A stretch of 64,000 nt of DNA from Sulfitobacter maritimus (GTDB taxonomy: Bacteria > Pseudomonadota > Alphaproteobacteria > Rhodobacterales > Rhodobacteraceae), in contig NZ_JABVBB010000021.1 of the NCBI RefSeq assembly GCF_013346665.1, forward strand, positions 1 through 64,000, read 5' to 3'. The notes below the pieces were generated by a model that was given only the letters and a program-made list of their open reading frames with translations, ran no database searches and was not told where the DNA came from. The position numbers were made by a program, and so were the translations under genes. This document shows positions 52,840-61,767 of the stretch, piece after piece (the stretch's first letter is position 1; each line of letters starts with the position of its first letter).

Positions 52840-53701
52840 CCCAAAGATCCGGCCCGCCACAGATCGTGGGGTCAATCGCGCCGATCGCCTTTGCATCCTT
52901 TTGTGGGTAGTCAAAGGAATGGAGCACATGGCGCATCGCGGCCAAACGGGCGCGGCGTTTGTCGTCAGAGCGAATGATGGTCCAAGGCGTCTCAGCGGTG
53001 TGGCTGCGGGCCAGTGTGTCGGCGATGGCTGCGGAATATTCGTCCCATTTGGACAGTCCCTGCACGTCGATCTTGCTCAGTTTCCACTGCTTCAGCGGAT
53101 CGTGTTCACGCGACAGCATCCGGCGGAGCTGCTCGGCCCGTCCGACGTTGAGCCAGAATTTGAACAGGTGGATGCCGTCTTCGACCAGCATCTGCTCGAA
53201 GGGCGTGACTTGTTGGAAAAAATGTTCACGCTGGCCGGGGGTGCAAAAGCCAAAAACCGGCTCGACCACGCCGCGGTTGTACCACGAACGGTCATAGAAC
53301 ACCATTTCGCCTGCGGTAGGCAGGTGTTTGATATAACGCTGAAAATACCACTCACCGCGCTCTTTCTCGGTGGGTTTGGAGAGGGCCACAACCCGCGCTG
53401 CACGCTGGTTAAGATTGTCGCGCATCCGGCGGATTGTGCCGCCTTTGCCTGCGGCATCGCGGCCTTCGAACACCAGCGCCACGCGCGCGCCACTTTCGCG
53501 TACCCAAGATTGCAGCTTCACCATTTCGATCTGCAAACGGTCATAGTCGCGCTCATAGGTCTTGCGCGACAGGCGTTCGGCGTGCGGGTAGGACGGCGAC
53601 AGGATATCGTCCCTGTCAGCACGGCGGATTGCTTGGCGGACATCCTCAGGGGCGTCATTCTCGAAAAAGGCGCTGATTGCGCCGTTAAAAGGCAGATCCA
53701 T
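52832..53701 (-). CDS. ppk2: Polyphosphate kinase 2
   Basis: PPK2 makes nucleoside di/triphosphates from polyphosphate (or the reverse). The 289-aa one-domain form has Walker A VFEGRDAAGKGGTIRRM, the lid-loop RYIKHLP and Walker B MVFYDRSWYNRGVVEPVFGFC. The start is ATG 53701 (MDLPFNGA); the longer frame is antisense to the hydrolase gene region. It is co-translated with the TetR regulator, which may control it. Confidence 0.95.
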   Translation of the reverse strand: MDLPFNGAISAFFENDAPEDVRQAIRRADRDDILSPSYPHAERLSRKTYERDYDRLQIEMVKLQSWVRESGARVALVFEGRDAAGKGGTIRRMRDNLNQRAARVVALSKPTEKERGEWYFQRYIKHLPTAGEMVFYDRSWYNRGVVEPVFGFCTPGQREHFFQQVTPFEQMLVEDGIHLFKFWLNVGRAEQLRRMLSREHDPLKQWKLSKIDVQGLSKWDEYSAAIADTLARSHTAETPWTIIRSDDKRRARLAAMRHVLHSFDYPQKDAKAIGAIDPTICGGPDLWDA

Positions 53702-53750
53702 GGGCGCTCCTGTCGGGCTGTTCTTGTTGTAATATGGGATGTTAAGCGCC

Positions 53751-54725
53751 TTAACGCAAACCCGCACGTGCGGCGGCGCGGTCAATGGCGTCCACCACCG
53801 CCTGTGGGTCGGCATGATGGGGCATATGGCCCATGCCATGCAAACGGGTGAGGGTGCCATTGGGGAGGTCTTTGACCAATTCTTCGGCGTGAATATGCAT
53901 CGGGACGATGGTGTCGGCATCACCGTGGATGATCTCTACCGGAAGGGTGAGACGATTATATTGCGTCGCCATTTCAACCACATGCGGGCGCAACTGGTGC
54001 ACCTGCTGCGCATTGGCGCGGCTGCTGCGGCGGCGCAGGGTGAGGCCCGCGCCGATGTGCTCGGCGTAACCTTCCGGCGGGGTTTGCGGGGCGAAGATGG
54101 CCTCAATGCTGCCGTCGACGACGCGTTCGGGTACAAAGGCGGTCACGGCGGGGATAAACAGCGCACCGCCAAGCCGCGAGGCGGTGACATTGTAAAGCCA
54201 GCCCAAGCCGCCGGGCCAAGGCTCGGACACGGCAGAGACCAGCACCAGTGCGGCGGTCTGATCGGGTCGCGCCAAGCCCCATGCCAGCGCCACGGCACCG
54301 CCGAAGCTATGGCCCATGACGATAGGGTTTTCGACGCCCAGTTGATCGGCGGCCTGTTGCAGCAAAGCAGCCTGTTCCTGTGGCGATTCTCCCAGCGGGT
54401 TCCATGCGCCGCGCTTGCCGGGCAGGCGCGCGGTATAGCCCATGCCGGGGCGGTCAAACAGGATGACGCGGTAGCGGTCGCTCAGACGTTCGGCGAAACC
54501 CATGGTAAAATCGCGCAGGTTGCCGCTGGCGCCGTGGATCAGCACCAGATCAGGGCCGCTGCCGATGATCTTGGCATGGACCGCAAGGCCATCCACGTCG
54601 ATGATCTGGCCCTCGGGCGGATGGCGGGCTTCGGCTGCGGCCTCCTGCGTCCGCGCCCGCCATTGGGTGACGCCAACGAGAAGCACCACGGCTACTGTTA
54701 GGAATATCAAAAGCTTAACGGCCAA
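53751..54725 (-). CDS. Alpha/beta hydrolase with N-terminal membrane anchor
   Basis: One N-terminal hydrophobic helix ([19 protein letters not shown]) is followed by an alpha/beta hydrolase domain. The oxyanion region is [14 protein letters not shown], the nucleophile elbow GHSFGG holds the catalytic Ser, and GDADTIVP and HGMGHMPHH supply the acid and His. It is probably an envelope-anchored esterase. The start overlaps the metAA stop by 11 bases. Confidence 0.88.
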   Translation of the reverse strand: MAVKLLIFLTVAVVLLVGVTQWRARTQEAAAEARHPPEGQIIDVDGLAVHAKIIGSGPDLVLIHGASGNLRDFTMGFAERLSDRYRVILFDRPGMGYTARLPGKRGAWNPLGESPQEQAALLQQAADQLGVENPIVMGHSFGGAVALAWGLARPDQTAALVLVSAVSEPWPGGLGWLYNVTASRLGGALFIPAVTAFVPERVVDGSIEAIFAPQTPPEGYAEHIGAGLTLRRRSSRANAQQVHQLRPHVVEMATQYNRLTLPVEIIHGDADTIVPMHIHAEELVKDLPNGTLTRLHGMGHMPHHADPQAVVDAIDRAAARAGLR

Positions 54726-55632
54726 TCTCGTTCATATCGAAGGGGGTCGTCTGATAGATCTCATTGATCCAATTGCCATAGAGCAGATGGGCATGGCTGC
54801 GCCAACGGTTGACCGGGGTGCGGCTGGGATCGTCGTCGGGGTAGTAGTTGCAAGGCACGTTGATTGGCACGCCGTTTTCGACATCGCGGTCATACTCTTG
54901 CTTGAGCGTGTCGCGGTCATACTCAAAGTGATTAAACACATAGAGTGCGCGGTGCGCCGGATCTTCGATCAAACAGGGGCCGACTTCGTCACTGCCCAAG
55001 AGGGTGGTTAGGTCGGAGTGCGCGTCAACTTCCTCCTGCCGGATTTCGGTCCAGCGCGAGACAGGCACGGTGCAATCATCCGAAAAGCCGCGCAGATAGG
55101 GCGAGGCGGGCGCGAGGTTTTGGTGGCGGAAGCACCCGAAGGCTTTTTCGGAAAGCATGTGTTTCTTGACGCCGTGGAAGTGGTTGATCATCGCCATCCC
55201 ACCCCAGCAGACGCCAAAGGTGGAATGAACATTGGTCTGCGTCCATTCCATGACCTCACGCAGTTCCTGCCAATAGGTCACCTCGTCAAAGTTGAGGTGC
55301 TCAATCGGTGCGCCGGTGATGATGAGACCGTCGAATTTCTCGTCCTTCATCTCCTCAAATGGTCGGTAAAAGCTTTCCATATGTTCAGCGGCCGTATTGC
55401 GGGCTTGGTGGTCGGACATGCGGATGAGGCTCAACTCAATCTGCAAAGGCGTTGCGCCGATCAGACGGGCGAATTGGTTCTCCGTCTGAATCTTTTTCGG
55501 CATCAGGTTCAGCAGTGCGATGCGCAGAGGCCGGATGTCCTGCCGTGCGGCCAGTTCCTCGTCCAGCACCATGACACCTTCGTTGCGCAGAACGTCAAAG
55601 GCAGGCAGGCGGGCGGGGATTTTAATGGGCAT
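54715..55632 (-). CDS. metAA: Homoserine O-acetyltransferase MetAA
   Basis: This enzyme acylates homoserine in methionine synthesis. The 305-aa protein has catalytic Cys142 in [12 protein letters not shown], His in the YVFNHFEYD motif and Glu nearby. The residue corresponding to position 111 is Glu ([10 protein letters not shown]); in the B. cereus enzyme Glu111 selects acetyl-CoA, while E. coli has Gly and uses succinyl-CoA. The acetyl form is therefore inferred. No SAM riboswitch is visible upstream. Confidence 0.93.
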   Translation of the reverse strand: MPIKIPARLPAFDVLRNEGVMVLDEELAARQDIRPLRIALLNLMPKKIQTENQFARLIGATPLQIELSLIRMSDHQARNTAAEHMESFYRPFEEMKDEKFDGLIITGAPIEHLNFDEVTYWQELREVMEWTQTNVHSTFGVCWGGMAMINHFHGVKKHMLSEKAFGCFRHQNLAPASPYLRGFSDDCTVPVSRWTEIRQEEVDAHSDLTTLLGSDEVGPCLIEDPAHRALYVFNHFEYDRDTLKQEYDRDVENGVPINVPCNYYPDDDPSRTPVNRWRSHAHLLYGNWINEIYQTTPFDMNEIGR

Positions 55633-55687
55633 GGGACAGGTCTTTCTGGCGGACTAGAGCAGTCAGATAATATCAGGCCGGCGCGGT

Positions 55688-56548
55688 TCAACCACCACCG
55701 GGCAGACGCTGGGCGACGAGGTCGGTGAAGTCTTGCGGCGCGTGCAACGCGTCAATGTCGGCGGGCGTGATGGTGACACCCCATTTCGCCATCGCCGCGT
55801 AGCGCGGCTGGCGGTGCGACAGGGCGGCGGCATAGGTCCAGCGGATGAAGTCGTCAGGGTTCACGGCGTCTTCGGTGAGGTTCTTTTCCGCAAGGTAATC
55901 GGCCCAAGCGCGGGCGAGGAAGTCAGGCTGATAGGCCATCGGTTTGGGCGCTTTGTCAAAGCGGCGGATGAGTTCTTGGGTATGGGCCTCGTCGCCTTTG
56001 ATCCAGACCAGCAGACATTCCTCCGCAAGCTGGCGCAGCAGCGGGTCATCTGGGTCTTCTGGATCGACCCATTCGCAGATCGAGCCGCCAGTGTCGCAGA
56101 TGAAATGCGGGTAGCCATAAAGCTGCTCGGCCCGGTTGGCGAAATAGGCGGTGTCTTGCAGCGCGTTGATCTCGGCCCGGCGAAAAGCCTCTTGGCGTTT
56201 GGCGTATTCGGCCATGGGCAAGCCGCCCCGGTCAGGGTCACCGGGTTTGCCGAGCCATGTGGCGACGGGCGAGAGATTGTCGAAGGTGATATTGGAGCCG
56301 ATGTAGATGCTGTCACTCAGCAGCAGGTCGCGCAGGAACGGCACTTTCATCGCCTCTGCCTTGGCATTATCGGCAATGAGCTCGCCCAGATAGCGGGTGC
56401 CGATGCGGTAATCGATGGAGTAGTGGAACCAGTCACCGCTGTCGCGCAACATGCTGGCCAGATGGGTCTTGCCCAGACCCGACATGCCAAAGATCAGCAC
56501 CTTGCGGCGCGGGGCAGCGCGCCAGTCTTCAGCCGTAGGATAGAGCAT
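55688..56548 (-). CDS. P-loop ATPase of unknown role
   Basis: The 286-aa protein begins MLYPTAEDWRAAPRRKVLIFG, with a Walker A motif FGMSGLGKTHLA near residue 25 that is close to the N-terminus. FICDTGGSICEW is a possible Walker B-like strand. It is soluble. It is followed on the same strand by metAA with a 55-bp gap, which suggests an operon, but no methionine link is known to me. The family occurs in Rhodobacteraceae genomes as an uncharacterised ATPase (from memory). Confidence 0.7.
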   Translation of the reverse strand: MLYPTAEDWRAAPRRKVLIFGMSGLGKTHLASMLRDSGDWFHYSIDYRIGTRYLGELIADNAKAEAMKVPFLRDLLLSDSIYIGSNITFDNLSPVATWLGKPGDPDRGGLPMAEYAKRQEAFRRAEINALQDTAYFANRAEQLYGYPHFICDTGGSICEWVDPEDPDDPLLRQLAEECLLVWIKGDEAHTQELIRRFDKAPKPMAYQPDFLARAWADYLAEKNLTEDAVNPDDFIRWTYAAALSHRQPRYAAMAKWGVTITPADIDALHAPQDFTDLVAQRLPGGG

Positions 56549-56561
56549 AGATCACCGAGGG

Positions 56562-57494
56562 TTACGAGGTTCGTTTCCCCTGATTACCCCAGCCTTTCAC
56601 CAGACGCCAGATGCGGCCATCAAGCACCAGCAGACCAAGCGCCAGCAGCACAAAGCCGGCATAGGCGGCGGGGCGCAGGGTTTCATCGCGCAGCCATGCG
56701 CCAAGCAGGATCGCCACGGGGGCAACCAGCAACGTGACCAGCATCAGATTGCTGCTGCCCGCCATCGCCAGCACGCGGTAATAGAGCAGATAGGCCAACG
56801 CCGTGGCAGCCAGCGCGTAATAGGCAATGGCGGCGAGCGTGGCGGGGGCGAGGTCGAGCGTCAGCGGGCCTTCGACAACCCATGCAAGCGGCAGCATGAT
56901 CAGCGTCGCCCCGGTGAGCATCCCGGCAGAGGCGAGTTGCGGCGGCTGGCCCGCAAAATGTTTCCGCGCCCAAACACCCGCCATGGCATAGGACATCGCG
57001 CCGCCCAGCACGGCAAGCTGCGCAAGGCTGCCGATGTCAAAATTCTTGAGGTTTTCGAGACCAATCGCCGTGGTGACCCCGGCAAAGCCAAGGCAAACGC
57101 CAAGCGCTTTGCGCGGGGTGATGCGCTCGTCCGCCAGAAAGACCGCCGCCGCGAGCACGCCAAAGATCGCCGTTGCGGCGTTGAGGATGGATGTGAGACC
57201 CGAGGGGATGTGCAACTGCCCCCATGCCATGAGTGAGAAGGGGATCACATTGTTCAACAGTCCCATGACTAGAAAAGCCGCCCAAATGCGCGGCTCTCGC
57301 GGCAGCGGCAGGCGCATCAGCAGCACTGCGCCCCAGAGCACCAGCATCGCCCAGAAAACGCGGTGCGCGACCGAGGTTAGCGGCCCGATCTCGTCCAGCG
57401 CCACGCGCACGGCGACGAATGACGCGCCCCAGAGAAGGGCCAGCAGCCCCATTTCAAGCCAAGCGCGGGGGGAGATGGTCTTTTGTATGATCAT
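56562..57494 (-). CDS. EamA/DMT-family transporter
   Basis: The 310-aa protein has about ten membrane helices in two EamA halves (WLEMGLLALLWGASFVAVRVAL start, and AFVLMGLLNNVIPFSLMAWGQ-like signatures, here FLVMGLLNNVIPFSLM). Such transporters export metabolites or amino acids; the substrate is unknown. It lies upstream of the ATPase-metAA group on the same strand. Confidence 0.9.
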   Translation of the reverse strand: MIIQKTISPRAWLEMGLLALLWGASFVAVRVALDEIGPLTSVAHRVFWAMLVLWGAVLLMRLPLPREPRIWAAFLVMGLLNNVIPFSLMAWGQLHIPSGLTSILNAATAIFGVLAAAVFLADERITPRKALGVCLGFAGVTTAIGLENLKNFDIGSLAQLAVLGGAMSYAMAGVWARKHFAGQPPQLASAGMLTGATLIMLPLAWVVEGPLTLDLAPATLAAIAYYALAATALAYLLYYRVLAMAGSSNLMLVTLLVAPVAILLGAWLRDETLRPAAYAGFVLLALGLLVLDGRIWRLVKGWGNQGKRTS

Positions 57495-57548
57495 GGGGGT
57501 GGTGTAGGCGCATTCCGTGCCTCAGGCGACCCGAAAGATGCGCATGCA

Positions 57549-57581
57549 CAAAAAACGCCGCCCGAAGTGGTTCGGGCGGCG
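57549..57581 (-). terminator. Rho-independent terminator of the FadL-type gene
   Basis: A perfect 11-bp stem CGCCGCCCGAA / TTCGGGCGGCG with GTGG loop is followed, on the minus strand, by T7. On the plus strand GGGGTTTTCG follows, so some bidirectional effect is possible. Confidence 0.9.
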
Positions 57582-57604
57582 GGGTTTTCGCGATCGTAAT
57601 CGGT

Positions 57605-58747
57605 TTAGAAGGTGAAGCCGACCTTGACGCCAAAGGCAACGGCGTCGTTGTCTTCGAAATCAGCGGAGGCGTTTGCCCCGTTCAGCGTGGTTTGCGCGTC
57701 GCCGATGTTCACATAGCGGATGCCCGAGGTGATCTTCATATTGTCGCGGGTATAGATCGCCGCCAGCGCGAGGCTCTTGTTGCCATCGGTCGGGCCGAGG
57801 TTGGAAGCGAAACCACCGTTGGATTTCTCATAGCCAACGGAGGCCGAGACGGACCATGTGTCGCTGAGCTTGCGGCCAACGCCAAGCGAGTAGGTGAAGA
57901 CATCGTCATCATAGCTGACCAGCGAACCGCCGCGAGTTAGCGTGCCGTAGTTCGCGGGCGAAATGTCGAAGTTCGACCAATCGACCCAGCGGACCCCGCC
58001 AAAGAGCAGCGTGTCAGCGGCGATGCCAGTCTGGAATGCTAGGTTCACCGATTGCGGCGTCTCGATATCGGTGGTCGACCGGTTGGGGCCGCCAAGAACC
58101 GAGTTTTCGACGGTATCAACATCGTGCTTGATCTTCGAGTTGTAGGTCAGTGAGACCCGCATCGCGATTTCAGGCTTTTCGTAAGCGAAGCCAACAGCAT
58201 AGCCGACCCCGGTATCGCGGTCGCCGTCAACACGATACGGCGCTCCGGCGAACGGACCGGTGGTTCCGGTAACGAATGGAACAGTCGCGGTGGCTTCGAT
58301 GGTCTGGATGCGGATGCCGCCATGAACGCTGAAGTTGTTCGGCAGCTTGTAGCGCAGCAGCCCGGTCAGCGCGTGGCTGTCAAGATCGGCCTGCGCCCCC
58401 TGCGCGTAATAGCCGGTGCCGTTTGGGTAATCTACATCCGCGCCAAAGGGTTGGTCATAGATGATGGCATAGGAAAGGCGTTCGTTGATGTCGGCCTTGT
58501 AGGCCGCGCCAAACTGCAGGTAGCTCGACGTCATGTCACCAGAATTGGCACCAGCACCGAAAGGCGGTGGCACTGCGGCTGTGGAGGTGCCGCTCGTGTC
58601 GGGCGAAATCGCGCCAAAAGTGAACTCGGCGTAGCGCCCGCTTTCAAACAACGCGCTGATGGATTGGCCAGAGCGGTCGATACCGCCGGCTTGGACCATG
58701 GCAGTCGACGCCAAAAGCGCCGGAATGGCCAAGAAATGCGTTTTCAT
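57605..58747 (-). CDS. OmpP1/FadL-family outer-membrane transporter
   Basis: A signal peptide (MKTHFLAIPALLASTAMVQA, cut before GGIDRSGQ) precedes a FadL-like barrel with the N-terminal hatch sequence GIDRSGQSISALFESG and strands ending in GVKVGFTF, the usual aromatic C-terminus recognised by BamA. It probably imports hydrophobic compounds. Length 380 aa from ATG 58747. Confidence 0.88.
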   Translation of the reverse strand: MKTHFLAIPALLASTAMVQAGGIDRSGQSISALFESGRYAEFTFGAISPDTSGTSTAAVPPPFGAGANSGDMTSSYLQFGAAYKADINERLSYAIIYDQPFGADVDYPNGTGYYAQGAQADLDSHALTGLLRYKLPNNFSVHGGIRIQTIEATATVPFVTGTTGPFAGAPYRVDGDRDTGVGYAVGFAYEKPEIAMRVSLTYNSKIKHDVDTVENSVLGGPNRSTTDIETPQSVNLAFQTGIAADTLLFGGVRWVDWSNFDISPANYGTLTRGGSLVSYDDDVFTYSLGVGRKLSDTWSVSASVGYEKSNGGFASNLGPTDGNKSLALAAIYTRDNMKITSGIRYVNIGDAQTTLNGANASADFEDNDAVAFGVKVGFTF

Positions 58748-58854
58748 ATGTATTCTCCCAAGACTTCTGCGCAGACCCTCCTCCGCACAGGTTGAGTGCA
58801 TGTAAGCAACAGGGGATGCGCCCGGTCAATTCCTGACCTTGGGTCACGCGGGGT

Positions 58855-59730
58855 TCAGGGAGCGGACGGAGCTTTGTTGCGTGTTTCATGCCACAGATTG
58901 AGATAATTCCCGGTAAAGATCACCGCCGCGCCGACGAAAACCCAGACGTCGAGCGCTTCGGCGTAGAGCAACATGCCGATGATTGCGATGACCGGCAGGC
59001 GCACGAAATCAATCGGGACTACTACCGTCGCGGGAGCGAGGCTCAGCGCGTTGGTCAGGCAATAATGCGCCAGCAGGCCGCAGACACCCACCAGCGCAAG
59101 GAAGGGCAGACTGGCCGCGTCGGGCAGGGCAATATCCCCGTCGTATCCGGCGGTTAGCAGGCCAAAGACCAGTTGCGTGGTGGTGAGGTAAAACAGAATT
59201 GTGGTGATGCCCTGCGTGCGGGTTAGACGTTTGGTCAGCACATTGGTCAGGGCAAAGAACACCGCACAACTGGCTGCAGCGATAATGCCAAGATTCAGGT
59301 TGCCGATGTCAGGGCGTGCGACGATCAATATGCCGACAAAGCCCATAAGCGCCGCCAATGCCCGCATCGCAGTCAGCCGCTCACCCAGCAGAAAGATCGA
59401 CAAGACGACCACCCACAGCGGCGAGGTGAACTCCATCGCAAAGACCTGCGCAAGGGGGATCAGCGTCACCGCCAGAAACCACAGATTCTGCCCGGTGAAA
59501 TGCGCCATATTGCGCAGCAGTTGCAGCCCAAGGTTGCGTCTGTTGATCTGCCGCCAGGCCCCGGTCGCCCAAGCGATCGACAGGACCACAATGACGCCAA
59601 AGGCGCTGCGGTACATCATGATCTCAAAAGTATCGTAGCGGCCCGACAATTCGCGCCCCGCCACCGCCATTGCCGAAAAAGAGGCGATTGAGCCAATCAT
59701 CCAAAGAGCAGCGCGGAAGGTCGGTGTCAT
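58855..59730 (-). CDS. EamA/DMT-family transporter
   Basis: The 291-aa protein has two EamA repeats with ten predicted helices (AALWMIGSIASFSAMAVAGREL, GEFTSPLWVVVLSIFLLGERLTAMRALAALMGFVGILIVARP-like, read here as FTSPLWVVVLSIFLLGERL). It differs in sequence from the transporter at 56562. The start overlaps the stop of the monooxygenase-like gene by four bases. The substrate is unknown. Confidence 0.9.
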   Translation of the reverse strand: MTPTFRAALWMIGSIASFSAMAVAGRELSGRYDTFEIMMYRSAFGVIVVLSIAWATGAWRQINRRNLGLQLLRNMAHFTGQNLWFLAVTLIPLAQVFAMEFTSPLWVVVLSIFLLGERLTAMRALAALMGFVGILIVARPDIGNLNLGIIAAASCAVFFALTNVLTKRLTRTQGITTILFYLTTTQLVFGLLTAGYDGDIALPDAASLPFLALVGVCGLLAHYCLTNALSLAPATVVVPIDFVRLPVIAIIGMLLYAEALDVWVFVGAAVIFTGNYLNLWHETRNKAPSAP

Positions 59731-60005
59731 GGGATTACCGTAATGTTATACGCGCGTGTGATCCCAGCGGTAAGCCTCGCCCAGTCAGAGGCCCCGGCGC
59801 GGGTTTGGTGGGCGTCAAAGGCCGCGCGGTTGACGAAGAGTTCAGAGACGCGCCAGACCAGTGGATCGTCCGTTGGCGTGACGTCGAACCTCAGGCAGCC
59901 CGGGTCGGCACGGGTCAACCGCAGATGCGTCTCAAGCCCGGCGCGTACCCGGTCCGCTTCAGCCCGGGAGGCGCCGCGAAGGTGGCCGGTTAGGGCCACC
60001 TTCAT
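59727..60005 (-). CDS. Antibiotic biosynthesis monooxygenase (ABM) domain protein
   Basis: The 92-aa protein has the ABM ferredoxin-like fold: an opening strand MKVALTGHLRG, helix EADRVRAGLETHLRLTRADPGCLRFDV, WRVSELFVNRAAFDAHQT and end strand NITVIP. Members act as small monooxygenases or stress-related dimers. ATG 60005 starts three bases after the guaA stop, so it is in the guaA transcript. Confidence 0.82.
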   Translation of the reverse strand: MKVALTGHLRGASRAEADRVRAGLETHLRLTRADPGCLRFDVTPTDDPLVWRVSELFVNRAAFDAHQTRAGASDWARLTAGITRAYNITVIP

Positions 60006-60007
60006 GG

Positions 60008-61570
60008 TTATTCCCACTCGATGGTGCCCGGAGGTTTCGAGGTGATGTCATAGGTGACGCGGTTAATGCCCGGCACTTCGTTGATGATCCGCGTGGCGGT
60101 CTCACCAAGGAATTCATGGGTGAAGGGGTAGTAATCCGCTGTCATCCCATCCACCGACGTCACCGCACGCAGAGCACAGGCGAAGTCGTATGTACGGCCA
60201 TCGCCCATCACACCCACCGTGCGCACGGGCAAGATCGCGACGAAGGCCTGCCAGATATCGTCATAAAGACCATGGCGGCGGATCTGGTCGATATAGACCG
60301 CATCGGCTTCGCGCAGGATGTCGAGTTTCTCGCGGGTGATCTCACCGGGGCAGCGGATCGCAAGACCCGGACCGGGGAAGGGGTGGCGACCGATAAAGGA
60401 CGGCGGCAGGCCCAACTCGCGACCCAATTCGCGCACTTCGTCTTTGAAGAGTTCGCGCAGCGGCTCGACCAGTTTAAGGCCCATCTTCTCGGGCAGGCCG
60501 CCGACGTTGTGATGGCTCTTGATGGTGACCGAAGGCCCGCCGGAGAAGGAGACGCTTTCAATCACATCCGGGTAGAGGGTGCCTTGTGCAAGGAAGGTGG
60601 CATCGCCCACTTCCTTGGCGTGTTTCTGGAACACGTCGATAAAGAGCTTGCCGATGATCTTGCGCTTGGTTTCGGGGTCCGACACGCCGTCGAGTTCACC
60701 AAGGAACAGCTCCTGCTCGTCGGCATGAATGAGCGGCATATTGTAGTGGTCGCGGAACATAGTGACGACCTCTTCGGCCTCACCCTTGCGCAGCAAGCCG
60801 TGGTCGACGAAGACGCAAGTGAGTTGGTCACCGATCGCCTCATGGATCAGCACCGCGGCGACGGAGGAGTCGACGCCACCCGAAAGACCACAGATCACCT
60901 TTTGGTCGCCAACCTGCTCACGGATCGCGGCGATGGCTTCCTCGCGGTAGGCGCTCATGGTCCAGTCGCCCTTGAACCCGGCAAGCCGCACGAAGTTCTC
61001 ATAAAGACGCGGGCCGTTGGGGGTGTGGTGTACCTCGGGGTGGAACTGCACCGCGTAGAAGTTGCGCGACACATCCCCGGTGATGGCGAATGGCGCGTTG
61101 GGGGAGGTGCCGTAGACCTCAAACCCCGGTGCGATCTTGCTGACGTGGTCGCCGTGGCTCATCCAGACTTGCTCGCGGTCGGTGGCAAACCAGCCTTCGA
61201 GCAGGTCAAGCTGCTGGCCTGTGGGGGTCACGAAGGCCCGGCCAAACTCGGCGGTGCCGTGACCGCGTTCCACATGACCGCCAAGGCAATGCATCATCAC
61301 CTGTTGGCCATAGCAGATGCCAAGCATCGGCACGCCCAGTTCGAAAACGGCTTGCGGCGGCATTGGCGCGCCTTCGGCAAACACAGAGGACGGGCCACCC
61401 GACAGGATCACCGCCTTGGGCGCGAATTCCTTGAGGAAGGCTTCGTCCACCGTGTTGAACGGGTGGATTTCGCAAAAGACGTTCAGCTCTCGCAGGCGAC
61501 GCGCGATAAGCTGCGTGACCTGGCTGCCAAAGTCGATGATGAGAAGGCGGTCATGGGTGATATCTGTCAT
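60008..61570 (-). CDS. guaA: GMP synthase (glutamine-hydrolysing)
   Basis: GuaA converts XMP to GMP with ammonia from glutamine. The N-terminal class I amidotransferase domain has the nucleophile Cys86 in GICYGQQ and the HPEVHHT His/Glu pair. The ATP-pyrophosphatase domain has [14 protein letters not shown], and the C-terminal dimer domain ends [18 protein letters not shown]. At 520 aa from ATG 61570 it is standard. An antisense frame of similar length is a shadow. Confidence 0.97.
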   Translation of the reverse strand: MTDITHDRLLIIDFGSQVTQLIARRLRELNVFCEIHPFNTVDEAFLKEFAPKAVILSGGPSSVFAEGAPMPPQAVFELGVPMLGICYGQQVMMHCLGGHVERGHGTAEFGRAFVTPTGQQLDLLEGWFATDREQVWMSHGDHVSKIAPGFEVYGTSPNAPFAITGDVSRNFYAVQFHPEVHHTPNGPRLYENFVRLAGFKGDWTMSAYREEAIAAIREQVGDQKVICGLSGGVDSSVAAVLIHEAIGDQLTCVFVDHGLLRKGEAEEVVTMFRDHYNMPLIHADEQELFLGELDGVSDPETKRKIIGKLFIDVFQKHAKEVGDATFLAQGTLYPDVIESVSFSGGPSVTIKSHHNVGGLPEKMGLKLVEPLRELFKDEVRELGRELGLPPSFIGRHPFPGPGLAIRCPGEITREKLDILREADAVYIDQIRRHGLYDDIWQAFVAILPVRTVGVMGDGRTYDFACALRAVTSVDGMTADYYPFTHEFLGETATRIINEVPGINRVTYDITSKPPGTIEWE

Positions 61571-61767
61571 GGGGGTGTGATTAGGCCCGAGAGGCCGCGC
61601 TGGCAAGCCTCAAGGGCGTTCTGGGCAGAGGCTGCGGCGAATATTCACGTCCTCTGGCGGTTCGCGCGGTTGCGATGTCGCTTTTTGCCGCGGAGGGGCG
61701 TTATCCGCGCGAAGGGGGTGTTGGGAATGGGGTAGTGACGGGCAAGACTTGCGGGAAGGATAGAGCA

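Noticed and set aside
55633-55687. Possible SAM-II riboswitch before metAA
   Set aside because: The 55-bp gap lacks the conserved SAM-II core and pseudoknot pairing.
60116-61735. 539-aa open frame on the plus strand
   Set aside because: It is antisense to guaA, with His- and Val-rich low-information sequence.
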